Of a stretch of 64,000 nucleotides of DNA, positions 1 to 11,600 are shown piece after piece. Under the pieces are notes generated by a model. The model searched no databases. It worked only from the letters and a program-made list of their open reading frames with translations, and was not told where the DNA came from. This DNA comes from Chitinophaga vietnamensis (GTDB lineage: Bacteria; Bacteroidota; Bacteroidia; Chitinophagales; Chitinophagaceae), in assembly GCF_902167635.1 (NCBI RefSeq), contig NZ_CABHMS010000002.1:434001-498000 (forward strand), written 5' to 3'. The position numbers were made by a program, and so were the translations under genes. How positions within the stretch are numbered: the first letter of the stretch is position 1; each line of letters starts with the position of its first letter.

Positions 1-326
1 ACTGCAAAGCTCACAGCGTTGGTGGCTTTGATATCACGTTGCAGGCGGGTGGCTTCGGAGCTGATGAACTGTTCGGGCATGCGGCTTTGCAGGTAGATGA
101 TCAGGTCGATAGCGGCGGGGTCGGTACCGCTTTCCTGCAAGAGTTTTTCGCTGGCGCCGAGCGCCAGTTCATAACTGCTGATATCGCCGGAATCGTATAC
201 GGTATTGATGCCGCAGGTATTGAAATAGGAGAGTTCTGTATCGTTAAAAGTTGCTTTCTCCGGCAGCTGTGCGATGGCTACCGGCGTTCCGGGCGTAAAG
301 GTGCTGATGTGTTGTATGCCTGTCAT
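1..326 (-). CDS. KAS III-like (3-oxoacyl-ACP synthase III family) enzyme, partial
   Basis: Partial gene: 108 codons are visible before the window edge. The start ATG overlaps the stop of the upstream acyl-CoA dehydrogenase gene in an ATGA, which implies translational coupling. The N-terminal part reads like a thiolase-fold KAS III. It has a YFNTCGI segment, then GDISSYELALGASEKLL and DLIIYLQSRMPEQF, matching the helix and strand that precede the active site in FabH-like proteins. The catalytic Cys, expected near residue 110-115, lies just outside the window. Such enzymes do decarboxylative condensation or acyl transfer between CoA/ACP partners. Its place at the end of an ACP cassette behind a thioesterase-less NRPS suggests a role in building or releasing the product. 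The family call is moderately sure; the exact reaction is unknown. Confidence 0.6.
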   Translation of the reverse strand, partial: MTGIQHISTFTPGTPVAIAQLPEKATFNDTELSYFNTCGINTVYDSGDISSYELALGASEKLLQESGTDPAAIDLIIYLQSRMPEQFISSEATRLQRDIKATNAVSFA

Positions 327-1471
327 AAGATAGCGTTTAAATGGGCGAAGCTGTGATCGGCGATGAGCAGCTGTTGCAGTTCTGATGATCCTTCGATGAT
401 CTCCATCACTTTTGCATCGCGGAAGTAACGTTGAATGGAGGCGCTGTCGTGGCAGCCCATGGCGCCATGCAGCTGTACGGCTTCTGCGGCGGCGCTGTTG
501 GCGGTGCGCGAAGCGTGGTATTTGGCCAGCGATGTTTGAATGATGCTGTCAGGATCTTTTTTATCGCGCAGGTAGCCGGCGTTACGGCACAGGAGGGTGG
601 CGGCTTTCACCTCGGTGACCATATTCGTGATCTTTTGTTTGATGAGCTGATGATCTTTGATGAGCTGACCAAAGGCATGACGCGTTTTCGCATAAGCGAT
701 GCTGTCTTCCAGGCAGGCCCGCGCAATGCCGAGCGAGCCGCAGGCCACGCTGTAGCGGCCATTGTCGAGCGCCGTGTTCACGATCTGTTGCAGGCCCCAG
801 CCTTTGCGGCCGAAGATATTCTCCGCCGGCACAAAGCAATCCTGTAAATGTATTTCGCCCAACATAGAAGCGCGGGTGCCGAGGATGCCATCCAGCGGCT
901 GCACGGAAAGGCCCGGCGTATCCCGTTCTACGAGGAAAGCCGTGATGCCTTGCGCGCCTTGTGCGATGATCACGAAGAGATGCGCCAGCTGCGAAAAGGT
1001 GATCCATTTCTTCACGCCATTGAGCACATAGCCGCCGATAGTTTCGGTGTAAGCCGTTTGGATGGCGGCGGTATCGCTGCCGGCGCCTGGCTCTGAAAGG
1101 CCGAAGGCTGCCAGCTTCTGGCCGGTGGCGAGCAAGGGCAGCCACTTCTCTTTCTGTTCGCGGGTGCCCCAGCGCAACAAGGTTTCGGCGGTGAGGGAGG
1201 AATGCACCGTGATGAGGCTGCGTGTGGAGGAACACGCGCGCCCGATCTCTTCGGTGAGCAAGCCGTAAGATACCTGGTCCATCTCCCGCCCGCCATAAGC
1301 GGCAGGCAGCGTAGCGCCCAGGTAGCCCGCCTCGCCCAGCTGCCGGATCAAAGTATCCGGAATGAAGCCCTGCCGGTCGTAATCGTTGGCATACGGCTGC
1401 AAGCTGCTTTGCACAAAGCTCCTGAACTCTTCGCGGAGCGACTGCTGCGTATGATTTAATGCGAGGTTCAT
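323..1471 (-). CDS. acyl-CoA dehydrogenase family flavoprotein (FkbI-like)
   Basis: 382 residues, the usual length for an FAD-dependent acyl-CoA dehydrogenase. The all-alpha N-terminal domain is followed by the FAD/substrate signature FGLSEPGAGSD (about residue 123 on) and WITFSQLAHLFVIIA. The C-terminal helical domain holds RYFRDAKVMEIIEGSSELQ, where E360 aligns with the catalytic base of medium-chain enzymes. The gene begins 6 bp after the discrete ACP gene and overlaps the next gene by 4 bp. Next to an ACP and a hydroxyacyl-CoA dehydrogenase it matches the FkbI/FkbJ/FkbK arrangement. In that pathway the enzyme oxidises an ACP-bound C3 unit on the way to methoxymalonyl-, hydroxymalonyl- or aminomalonyl-ACP. 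The family is certain; the ACP-bound substrate is inferred from context. Confidence 0.9.
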   Translation of the reverse strand: MNLALNHTQQSLREEFRSFVQSSLQPYANDYDRQGFIPDTLIRQLGEAGYLGATLPAAYGGREMDQVSYGLLTEEIGRACSSTRSLITVHSSLTAETLLRWGTREQKEKWLPLLATGQKLAAFGLSEPGAGSDTAAIQTAYTETIGGYVLNGVKKWITFSQLAHLFVIIAQGAQGITAFLVERDTPGLSVQPLDGILGTRASMLGEIHLQDCFVPAENIFGRKGWGLQQIVNTALDNGRYSVACGSLGIARACLEDSIAYAKTRHAFGQLIKDHQLIKQKITNMVTEVKAATLLCRNAGYLRDKKDPDSIIQTSLAKYHASRTANSAAAEAVQLHGAMGCHDSASIQRYFRDAKVMEIIEGSSELQQLLIADHSFAHLNAIL

Positions 1472-1477
1472 GATGGT

Positions 1478-1732
1478 TTATCCTTTCTTTTTAAGAATAA
1501 ATGCGCTGAGATTATCGACGGTCCTGAAATTGTCCAGGTTGAGGTCTTCATTCTCCACCGTAATATCAAAAGCCTGTTCCAGGAATACGACCAGTTCCAG
1601 CGCGAACAAAGAGTTCACCAGCCCGAGCTCGAAAATGTCGTCACTATCGGAGAAATGTACTTCTTCACCGATACGTTTCTGAAGGAATGCCTTGATGGTT
1701 TGCTGCGGACTTGTTTGTGTGGTGGTTGTCAT
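1478..1732 (-). CDS. discrete acyl carrier protein of extender-unit type (FkbJ-like)
   Basis: 84 residues, a stand-alone carrier protein. The phosphopantetheine attachment site is S41 in IFELGLVNSLFALELV. The usual Asp before the Ser is replaced by Asn (LVNSL instead of LDSL). As I recall, this variant is typical of carrier proteins in methoxymalonyl/aminomalonyl extender cassettes (FkbJ, AsmM, ZmaD). It sits 33 bp downstream of the 3-hydroxyacyl-CoA dehydrogenase and 6 bp upstream of the acyl-CoA dehydrogenase, so the three probably act in sequence on an acyl group bound to this protein. No MbtH-like or NRPS-specific features are visible. Confidence 0.85.
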   Translation of the reverse strand: MTTTTQTSPQQTIKAFLQKRIGEEVHFSDSDDIFELGLVNSLFALELVVFLEQAFDITVENEDLNLDNFRTVDNLSAFILKKKG

Positions 1733-1765
1733 ATCGTATATGCTTTTGTTTGTTGATGAATAGGA

Positions 1766-2617
1766 TTAGTTGAGATCATATTTGTAGAAGCCTTCTTTGC
1801 TCTTGCGGCCGTGCAAACCGGCGTCCACCATCTTTTTCAGCAGGGGCGCTGGCCTGAACTTGGTATCATTATAACTCGCGAAGAGTACATCGAGCGTGTA
1901 GAGGATCGTGTCAAGGCCAATCAGGTCGGCGGTTTCCAGCGGTCCCATTTTGTGGCCGAAGCATTCTTTGAATATCCGGTCGATATCCGGTGTGGTGGCT
2001 ACGCCATCCTGCAAAGTGAAAATGGCTTCGTTGATGGTGAGCATCAACACGCGGTTGGATACGAAGCCTGGCAGGTCGTTCACTACCACGCCTTGCATCT
2101 TTACGGCGCCCAGCAATGCCAGCGTAGCATCGATGGTGGCGGTAGTGGTATGGTAGCCCCTGATCACTTCCACGGTAGGTTTCAGGTGCACCGGGTTCAT
2201 GAAATGTATGCCCATCACCTGTTGTGGTTGCGGCAGGAAAGAGGCCAGGCGCGTAACGGATACGGCAGACGTGTTCACCGCCAGCAATGCATGATCTGCT
2301 ACAACATCTTTCAACTGACGGTACAGCGTTTCTTTCTGCGCTATGTTCTCGGTGATATTCTCGATGATAAAATCTGCTGCACGGGCGGCAGAGAGGTCAG
2401 CGGTGAAAGTGATCTTGTCCAGTACGTTCACGGTGCTGGCGGATTTATGCAGCATCCGGTCCAGCCGCTCGATGTTGCGTATCTCTTTTTTTGCATGCGC
2501 CAGCGCTGCCTCGGAGATATCGATGAGCAGGATATTGAAATCGTACTTGGCAAACTGGTAGGCTACACCCTGGCCCATTACGCCTGCGCCTATTACCGCT
2601 ATTGTTTTGATCGTCAT
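1766..2617 (-). CDS. 3-hydroxyacyl-CoA dehydrogenase family protein (FkbK-like)
   Basis: 283 residues, the length of 3-hydroxybutyryl-CoA dehydrogenase. The N-terminal Rossmann fold has the NAD(P) motif GAGVMGQGVA (residues 10-19) and a strand ending LLIDIS. The active-site region GIHFMNP carries the expected catalytic His138. The C-terminal dimerisation domain includes DLPGFVSNR and GPLETADLIGLDT. It starts 10 bp after the NRPS stop codon, so it is in the same transcript. In methoxymalonyl-type cassettes the homologous enzyme oxidises the glyceryl-ACP hydroxyl. That role is inferred from the neighbouring ACP and acyl-CoA dehydrogenase; a plain beta-oxidation role is less likely here. No FkbH-like glyceryl-loading enzyme is in the window, but it could lie beyond the left edge. 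Confidence 0.85.
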   Translation of the reverse strand: MTIKTIAVIGAGVMGQGVAYQFAKYDFNILLIDISEAALAHAKKEIRNIERLDRMLHKSASTVNVLDKITFTADLSAARAADFIIENITENIAQKETLYRQLKDVVADHALLAVNTSAVSVTRLASFLPQPQQVMGIHFMNPVHLKPTVEVIRGYHTTTATIDATLALLGAVKMQGVVVNDLPGFVSNRVLMLTINEAIFTLQDGVATTPDIDRIFKECFGHKMGPLETADLIGLDTILYTLDVLFASYNDTKFRPAPLLKKMVDAGLHGRKSKEGFYKYDLN

Positions 2618-2627
2618 AGTGTGGTAT

Positions 2628-5600
2628 TTAGAATTGTACTCGTTTTGCTTTGGATGGTGTTTGTTTTAAAGAGGTCTGTTGATGTTTCGATATTACGGCT
2701 GCTTGTTCTATGATCGTGGGCTTGTCGAACAGGTCGCTTACTTTCAGCACATCGCCAAAGGATTCTTTGATCATACTGAGCATGTTGATGATACGCAAGC
2801 TGTTGCCGCCGATCTCGAAGAAATTATCAGTGGTGCTGATACGGTTTGTTTCCAGCACGGTTTCCCAAATTTGAAGGAGCTTCGTTTCGGTGGCATTGGC
2901 GGGCAGTACGCGCTCATCTTTGTGTTGGGCGGTATCCGGCGCTGGCAGCGCTTTCCGGTCGATCTTCTCATTACTGGTGAGCGGGAATTTCTCCATCACA
3001 ATAAAATAAGATGGTATCATATAAGCCGGCAAGGTGATGGCGAGATGCGCGCGTAAAGCCGTTGCATCCAGCGCTTGCGGGCTTACCACATATGCGCAGA
3101 GGTACTTGTTGCCGCTGCCGTCGGTTTTATCCATCACCAGCGCCTGTTTGATGTCCGGATGTTTCATCAGCCTGGATTCTATCTCACCGAGTTCTATGCG
3201 GAAGCCGCGGATCTTGACCTGGTGGTCTTTACGGCCGATGAACTGAATATTGCCATCAGGCATCCATCGTGCGAGGTCGCCGCTATGATAGAGTTTTTGC
3301 CCCGGCTCAAATGGATTGTCCACAAATTTTTCGCTGGTGAGAGCAGGGTTATGGAGATAACCTCTTGCCAGCCCTTCGCCGGCGATGCACAGCTCTCCGG
3401 GGATACCTTCCGGCTGCAATTGCAGCTGCTCATTCACGATATAGATACGGGCATTGCGCAGCGGTTTGCCGATGGGCACATTCACGCCTCTGGGGTTGCC
3501 CGGCTCAAAACGGTAGCTGGTACAGTCTACCGCCGCCTCCGTAGGCCCGTAACCGTTAATGATCTCCATCTTCTCATTCAGCGTCATGTACTGCTGCAAG
3601 GTGGTATCCTTGATAGGCTCTACGCCTACAAACAGTTTGTTGAGCGCAATGCTGCCATGGCCCGACAGCGCCTTGTACAGCGGCTGTAAGAGAGAAGGCG
3701 GCACATAACAGAAAGTGATCTGTTGCTCCGTGATCACGCGGGCGAGCGATTGTACGTCATATACATTGTCCCTTTGCAGCAATACCAACCTGGCGCCATG
3801 TACCAGCGGAATGAATATTTCGATGATGCTGGCATCAAAAGAAATGTTGCTGAGGCTCAGACAGGCATCGCCCGGGCCAAAGCCGCTGCGGTAGTTGGCC
3901 GCATTGGCGGTAATGGTATTGTAGAAGGAATGGTGTTCTATCATCACGCCTTTCGGCTTGCCGGTGGAGCCGGACGTATAAATGATATAAGCAAGATCAT
4001 TAGGATTCCTGACGTTTTTATAAGTGGCAGCCGGCGCTACTGATAATTCGTCCAATAATACCACCTGCGGCATGTACGACAAGCCCGCGGCATATTGCTT
4101 TTCGGTGATCACCAGCAATGCCTGGCTGTCTTCCAGCATATAGCGGATACGTTCTTCCGGGTATTCCGTGTCTACCGGCATCCAGGCGCCCCCTGCCTTG
4201 ATAATGGCCAGCATGGCGGCGATCATGCCAACGGAGCGGCCGGTGTGTAAGGCGATGATACTATCGGCACGACAACCTTTGGCTACCAATATATCCGCTA
4301 TGCGGCTCACCTGTTGTTCCAGCTCCCGGTACGTGAGGCGCATATCGCCGGATTGTACGGCAATATGATCCGGGTAGAGGTCCACGCTCATCTCAAACAA
4401 TGCATAGAGATCTTTTGCAGGCGATGGATGTGCAGTTTGATTGTATTGCAAAATTTTCGCTTTCTCCTGCTCCGTGATGAGCACAATATCTTTCAGCAGG
4501 ATATCAGGGTCTTCACTGATCTGTTCGAGGATGTGCAGGAAATGCCCCGCCAGTTTGGCGACGGTAGCGTTGGAATACAGCCTGGTGGCGTATTCTATGC
4601 ATCCTTCCAATCCGTTATTGTTGCCGCTGATTTGCAGCGAGAGGTCCATTTTGGAGATGGTATGTTGTACCGGTATGGCCTTGAGCTGCAAACCTTGCCA
4701 TTGCATCGTATCTTCCGAAGCAGCACGATAAGTGAACAGGTGATCGAACAGCGGGTTGCGGCTCATATCGCGGGTGATATCAAGATCATCGAGCAGGGTT
4801 TCAAAGGGATAATCCTGGTATTCGAAAGCGCGCAGCGACAGGTCTTTGATCTCCTGTAAGAACGCGCTGAACTTTTTGTCTGCTGCCGGGAGACCACGCA
4901 GGGGCAAGGTGTTCACGAACATGCCTAGCAAGGGTTGCACATCGGCGCTGGAGCGGCCGGACACCGGCGTGCCGATGATGATATCTTCCTGCCCGCTGTA
5001 TTTCGACAACAGAATATTGTAGGCGGCGAGCATCACCATGAAGGTGGTGGCGCCGTTGCTGCTGCTGATCTGTTTTATGGCATTGCTCACCTGCTGCGGA
5101 ATGGCAAAGGGATAGAGCGCGCCTTCATAGGACCGCAGCGGCGGCCGCACGAAGTCCGTGGGCATGTTGAGCGGTGTGGTCTCTTGCTCGAACTGCGACA
5201 ACCAGAATTTTTTGGCTGGCTGCACGGTATCAGCGTGTAGCCATTGCTGTTGCCACACGGCGAAGTCGCGGGTTTGTATCTCAAGACCGGGCAGCGCGGC
5301 GCCGTTATAGGCGGCGGTGAGCTCGCGGAGGAGATTATCTATCGCCACGCCATCAGCGATGATGTGATGGAGGTCGAGCAGGAAGTATTGCCCCTTGCCG
5401 GTTTGTACGAGGCAAGCGCGGAACAGCGGTGCGCGGGTGAGGTCGAAGGGTTGCACGAAATCCTGTACAAACCTTTCCAGCTGGGCTTCTTCGCAGTGAT
5501 GTGTTTCCAGGTCGAAGTCGATATGCTCCTGTATGATCTGTATTACTTCCCCTTGCCGGATGGCGAAGGCGGTGCGCAGTATCTCATGGCGGCGTACGAG

Positions 5601-8600
5601 CTGACGGATGGCATTGGTGAGTTGTGCGCTGTCTACTTTCCCTTCTATGGCATAGGCCGCGGGGATGTTATAATGTATGCCGGCGCCATCGATCTGGTTA
5701 AGGATAAACAGGCGCTTCTCCGCAGAAGATGCCGGGTACCAGGCCGCAGGAGCGGCTTTCGGGATATGCCGGCTGGCAGCAGGCATACTTTGTTGCAGGA
5801 AGGCGGCCATCTCGCGCAGGCCCGGCGTGGTGAATATCTGGCGGATGCTGATATCGGTCTGGAAATGTTTGTGGATGAGCGCTGCGAGCTGCACTGCTTT
5901 GAGCGAGTGACCGCCGAGCTCAAAGAAATGATCGTTTAGCCCTACCCGTTGTACATGCAGCAGTTCCACCCACAATGCGGCGAGTTGCTTTTCTGTGGCG
6001 GTTTCCGGCGCTTCGTAGCTGGCGGCCGACAGCAGGGTATCTTCGGGCAGCGGCAGTTTGCTACGGTCGGTTTTGCCATTGCTGGTGAGCGGGAAATGAT
6101 CCATCACGATGAAGAAGGCAGGCACCATATAATCCGGCAGGAAGGCAGACAGATGTTTTCGTAGGTCCGTAGCTGTTATATGGCTGCCGGCCGCTACGTA
6201 GGCGCAGAGGTAACGGTCGCCGGAGCGGTCTTCCCGGTCTATCACGAGCACATCTTTCACTTCGGGATGGGCCATGAGCTTGTTTTCTATCTCTCCCAGC
6301 TCGATGCGGAAGCCGCGTATCTTCACCTGGTGGTCGATCCTGCCAAGGTATTCAAACTCGCCATTGGGGAGCATCCTGGCGAGGTCGCCGGTGCGGTAGA
6401 GTTTTTGCCCGGGCCGGAAAGGATGATCGATAAAACGTTCGGCAGTGAGTGCCGGGCGGTTCAGGTATCCTCTGGCCAGTCCTGCACCGGCTACATGCAG
6501 TTCCCCTGCGGCGCCTGGCGGCGTCAGCTGACGGTCTTTATCCAGCAGCAGCATCGATAAGGTAGGAATAGGCTTGCCGATGTTGCTGACATTGGTATCA
6601 ATTTCCTGTTGCGTAATTTCTTTATAAGTCACATGCACCGTTGTTTCAGTAATGCCGTACATGTTAATGAGGCGGCAAGCGGGATATTGCGCATGCCATG
6701 CTTTGAGCTTTCCGGGTTTGAGGGCTTCGCCGCCAAAGATGACGTAACGCAGTGCCAGCGCGGTATCCGGCTGTTCCCCTGCGGCGCTGATGAGTTGATA
6801 GAAAGCGCCCGGCGTTTGGTTGAGCACCGTCACCTGTTGTTGTTGCAGCAATTGTAAAAACTCCCGCGCATTTTGTGCCACCGTTTTCGGAATGAGCACC
6901 AGTTTGCCGCCATATAATAAAGCGCCATACATCTCCCAAACGGAGAAGTCGAAGCAATAGGAGTGGAACAGCGTCCAGGTATCGTTTTCGGAAAAGTCAA
7001 AAAGGTTTTTATCATTGAACAGCAGGCGCACTACGTTGCGGTGCGTGATCATCGCGCCTTTTGGCTGACCGGTAGAACCGGAAGTATAGATGATATACGC
7101 CAGATCGTCTGCTGACGTTTGCACTGGCGCAAACGTTTGTGCCGGCAATTGATCTACATACAGCCTGCTGCCCTGGAATGCTTGATCAATAGCAGAATGG
7201 GAGATGAGCAGCGGGGTATTGCTATCTTCCAGCATATAGCTGATACGGTCCTGCGGATAATCGGGATCGATGGGCAGGTAGGCGGCGCCGGCTTTTAGTA
7301 TACCCATTAAGGTGATGATCATGTCCATGCCGCGGGGCAGCAATACGGCCACCACAGGATTATGTACACCCGGTAAAGCGGCTTGTATGGCGGCTGCCAC
7401 GCGATTGGCTTTTTCGTTCAGGGTCTGGTAGCTCATCTCTTCTTCTCCCCACACCAAAGCCGTACGCTGCGGATGCCGCTGCACCTGTGTTTCAAACAGC
7501 TGGTGCAGGGTAGCCTGTTGCGGGTAAGTTGCATCGTTATCGTCACCCAGCAAATCCGCCTGTTCTGTTTTGTCCAGTATATTGAGTTGAGACAGTAACT
7601 CATCCGGCGTTGCGGCGATCGCCTCCAACAGGTTCCGGTAACGTTGCAGGAAACTTTCTGCCGTCGCGGTTTCGAAGAGATCGGTGCTGTATTCGAGGTT
7701 CAGGATGATATGCTCCTTCGTTCTGGCAGCATCCAGCAGGAGGTCGAACTTGGCGATATCGTAAAGGCCTGGTACTGGCTCCAGCAGGGCATCTCCGAGG
7801 GTGAGCGGCACTGTTTCATCATGGATGAAAGAGAACATCACATCGAAGAGCGGGTTGCGGCTCATATCCCTTTTGAGATCGAGTTGTTCGATGAGCAGTT
7901 CAAAAGGATAATCCTGGTGTTTGAGCGCTTCCACGCTGGTTTTGCTGACCTCCGACAAAAAGCTCTTGAACGTTTTATCGCCTGCCGGGAAAGTGCGAAT
8001 GGCGAGCGTATTGATGAACACGCCCATGATGTTGTTCAGCTCTGCGCGGGTACGGCCAGCCACCGGCGTGCCGGTAATGATGTCGTTGTTACCGGCATAT
8101 TTATAGAGCAATACGTTGAAAGCCGCCAGCAGCAATTGGTTGAGCGTGCTGCCTGCGGATACGGCCAGCTGTTCCAGCTGTGTGCTGAGGGCCGTATCGA
8201 TGATATGATACAAACGTTTGCCATTGAAAGTTTTCTGTGCGGGCCGCGGGAAATCCGTTTGCAAACTGAGCACCGGCACTTCGCCGGCCAGCTGTTGCCG
8301 CCAGTATTGCTCCTGTTCTTTCAGCGCGCCTGTTTTGAGCAGTTGCTGCTGCCATACGGAGAAGTCCTTGTACTGGATCTTCACCGGTTCCAGTGGAATA
8401 TCATTATAAAGGCGGATCAGCTCAGACGTGAAGAGGTTGGAAGAAACCGCATCGGAGATGATATGATGCATATCGAAGATGAACAGCTGTTCACCGTCTT
8501 CAAATTCGTATAGGTGTGCCCGTAATAATGGCGGCGCGGCCAGGTCGAACGTTTGCACAAAATCACGCAGCAGTTGTTCCTGTTCGCTTGCCAGTGCTTT

Positions 8601-11600
8601 GCTGTGGCCGATGCTGAAGGGAACTGCTGTTTTGATCACCTGTATAGGCGTGCCGTCTTTCATGATGAAGGCGGTGCGCAGGGCTTCGTGGCGCTGGATG
8701 AGCGCAGCAAAGCAGCGTTCCAGTTTCGGAAGGTCGATCTGCCCTTTGATGCGGAAGGCCTGCGGCATGTTATAGCTGTTCTGCGAGCCTTCGATCTGGT
8801 GCAGCAGGTACAGGCGCTTTTGCGACGATGATTGCGGGTAATGCGGCCGCGCCGGCGCTGGCAGCAGCGGGGTAGCCTGCTCTTTCTGTTGCCGGTCGAT
8901 AAACGCGGCCTGTTCTTTCACGGTTGGCCGGGTAAAGAAGATATTGAGCGGCACGTTTACCTGGAAGAGCTGGAAGATGCGGGCTACGGCGTTCACTGCT
9001 TTGAGCGAGTGGCCGCCGAGCTCAAAGAAATGATCGTTTAGCCCTACCCGTTGTACATGCAGCAGTTCCACCCACAATGCGGCGAGTTGCTTTTCTGTGG
9101 CGGTTTCCGGCGCTTCGTAGCTGGCGGCCGATAGCAGGGTATCTTCGGGCAGCGGCAGTTTGCTACGGTCGGTTTTGCCATTGCTGGTGAGCGGGAAATG
9201 ATCCATCACGATGAAGAAGGCAGGCACCATATAATCCGGCAGGAAGGCAGACAGATGTTTTCGTAGGTCCGTAGCTGTTATATGGCTGCCGGCCGCTACG
9301 TAGGCGCAGAGGTAACGGTCGCCGGAGCGGTCTTCCCGGTCTATCACGAGCACATCTTTCACTTCGGGATGGGCCATGAGCTTGTTTTCTATCTCTCCCA
9401 GCTCGATGCGGAAGCCGCGTATCTTCACCTGGTGGTCGATCCTGCCAAGGTATTCAAACTCGCCATTGGGGAGCATCCTGGCGAGGTCGCCGGTGCGGTA
9501 GAGTTTTTGCCCGGGCCGGAAAGGATGATCGATAAAACGTTCGGCAGTGAGTGCCGGGCGGTTCAGGTATCCTCTGGCCAGTCCTGCACCGGCTACATGC
9601 AGTTCCCCTGCGGCGCCTGGCGGCGTCAGCTGACGGTCTTTATCCAGCAGCAGCATCGATAAGGTAGGAATAGGCTTGCCGATGTTGCTGACATTGGTAT
9701 CAATTTCCTGTTGCGTAATTTCTTTATAAGTCACATGCACCGTTGTTTCAGTAATGCCGTACATGTTAATGAGGCGGCAAGCGGGATATTGCGCATGCCA
9801 TGCTTTGAGCTTTCCGGGTTTGAGGGCTTCGCCGCCAAAGATGACGTAACGCAGTGCCAGCGCGGTATCCGGCTGTTCCCCTGCGGCGCTGATGAGTTGA
9901 TAGAAAGCGCCCGGCGTTTGGTTGAGCACCGTCACCTGTTGTTGTTGCAGCAATTGTAAAAACTCCCGCGCATTTTGTGCCACCGTTTTCGGAATGAGCA
10001 CCAGTTTGCCGCCATATAATAAAGCGCCATACATCTCCCAAACGGAGAAGTCGAAGCAATAGGAGTGGAACAGCGTCCAGGTATCGTTTTCGGAAAAGTC
10101 AAAAAGGTTTTTATCATTGAACAGCAGGCGCACTACGTTGCGGTGCGTGATCATCGCGCCTTTTGGCTGACCGGTAGAACCGGAAGTATAGATGATATAC
10201 GCCAGATCGTCTGCTGACGTTTGCACTGGCGCAAACGTTTGTGCCGGCAATTGATCTACATACAGCCTGCTGCCCTGGAATGCTTGATCAATAGCAGAAT
10301 GGGAGATGAGCAGCGGGGTATTGCTATCTTCCAGCATATAGCTGATACGGTCCTGCGGATAATCGGGATCGATGGGCAGGTAGGCGGCGCCGGCTTTTAG
10401 TATACCCATTAAGGTGATGATCATGTCCATGCCGCGGGGCAGCAATACGGCCACCACAGGATTATGTACACCCGGTAAAGCGGCTTGTATGGCGGCTGCC
10501 ACGCGATTGGCTTTTTCGTTCAGGGTCTGGTAGCTCATCTCTTCTTCTCCCCACACCAAAGCCGTACGCTGCGGATGCCGTTGTACCTGTGTTTCAAACA
10601 GCTGGTGCAGGGTAGCCTCTTGCGGATAGGCGGCATCGTTATCGTCACCCAGCAATGCCGCCTGTTCTGTTTCGTCCAGCACCTGTAACTGCGAGAGTAA
10701 CTGGTTGGGCCTGGCCACGATGGCGCGCAGCAGCTGATGGTAGCGTTGCAGGACGCCTTCTGCCGTATCAGCGGTGAAGAGATCGCTGCTGTATTCGAGG
10801 TTCAGGAATATGCCATGACGCGTACGGATCGCTTCCAGCAGCATATCGAACTTGGCAGTGTCGTATATCTCGCTTTCCGGCTCCAGCAGGGCATCTCCCA
10901 ATGTTAAACTGATATTGTCTTCATGGATGAAAGAAAACATCACGTCAAACAGCGGATTACGGCTGCTATCTCTTCTTATATTCAGCTTGTCTATCAATAA
11001 TTCAAATGGATAGTCCTGATGTTTGAGCCCCTCAATGCTGGCCTGGCTCACCTCTGCGAGAAATGCGGGGAAGGTTTTATCGCCCTTCGGAAAAGCACGG
11101 ATGGCGAGCGTATTGATGAACACGCCCATCACTTTTTCCAGTTCTGCATGGGTGCGGCCAGCCACCGGCGTACCGGTAACGATATCTTCATTGCCCGCAT
11201 ATTTATATTGCAACACCTTGAAAGCCGCCAGCAGCAATTGATTCAGCGTGCTGCCGAGGGATGTGGCCAGCTGCTCCAGACGTGTGCAGGTGGCTTCATC
11301 GATCGCACTGTAGCAACGCCCGCCCTGGAATGTTTTCTGCGCAGGCCGCGGGAAATCGGTTTGCAGGTTGAGCACCGGCACTTCATCGGCAAACTGTTGC
11401 AACCAGTACTGTTCCTGCTCTTTGAAGGCGCCAGTGTTTAACAGCTCATGCTGCCACACCGCGAAATCTTTGTACTGGATGCTCAAGGGCTCCAGCGTTT
11501 CGCCCTGGTATAGGCGCGCCAGCTCTTCGGTGAAGAGGGCGGCCGACATCCCGTCTGAAATAATATGGTGAATATCGTAGATGAAATATTGCTCGCCATC

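Noticed and set aside
1811-2713. 300-codon open frame on the plus strand
   Set aside because: Antisense to the hydroxyacyl-CoA dehydrogenase gene, which has clear motifs and operon spacing.
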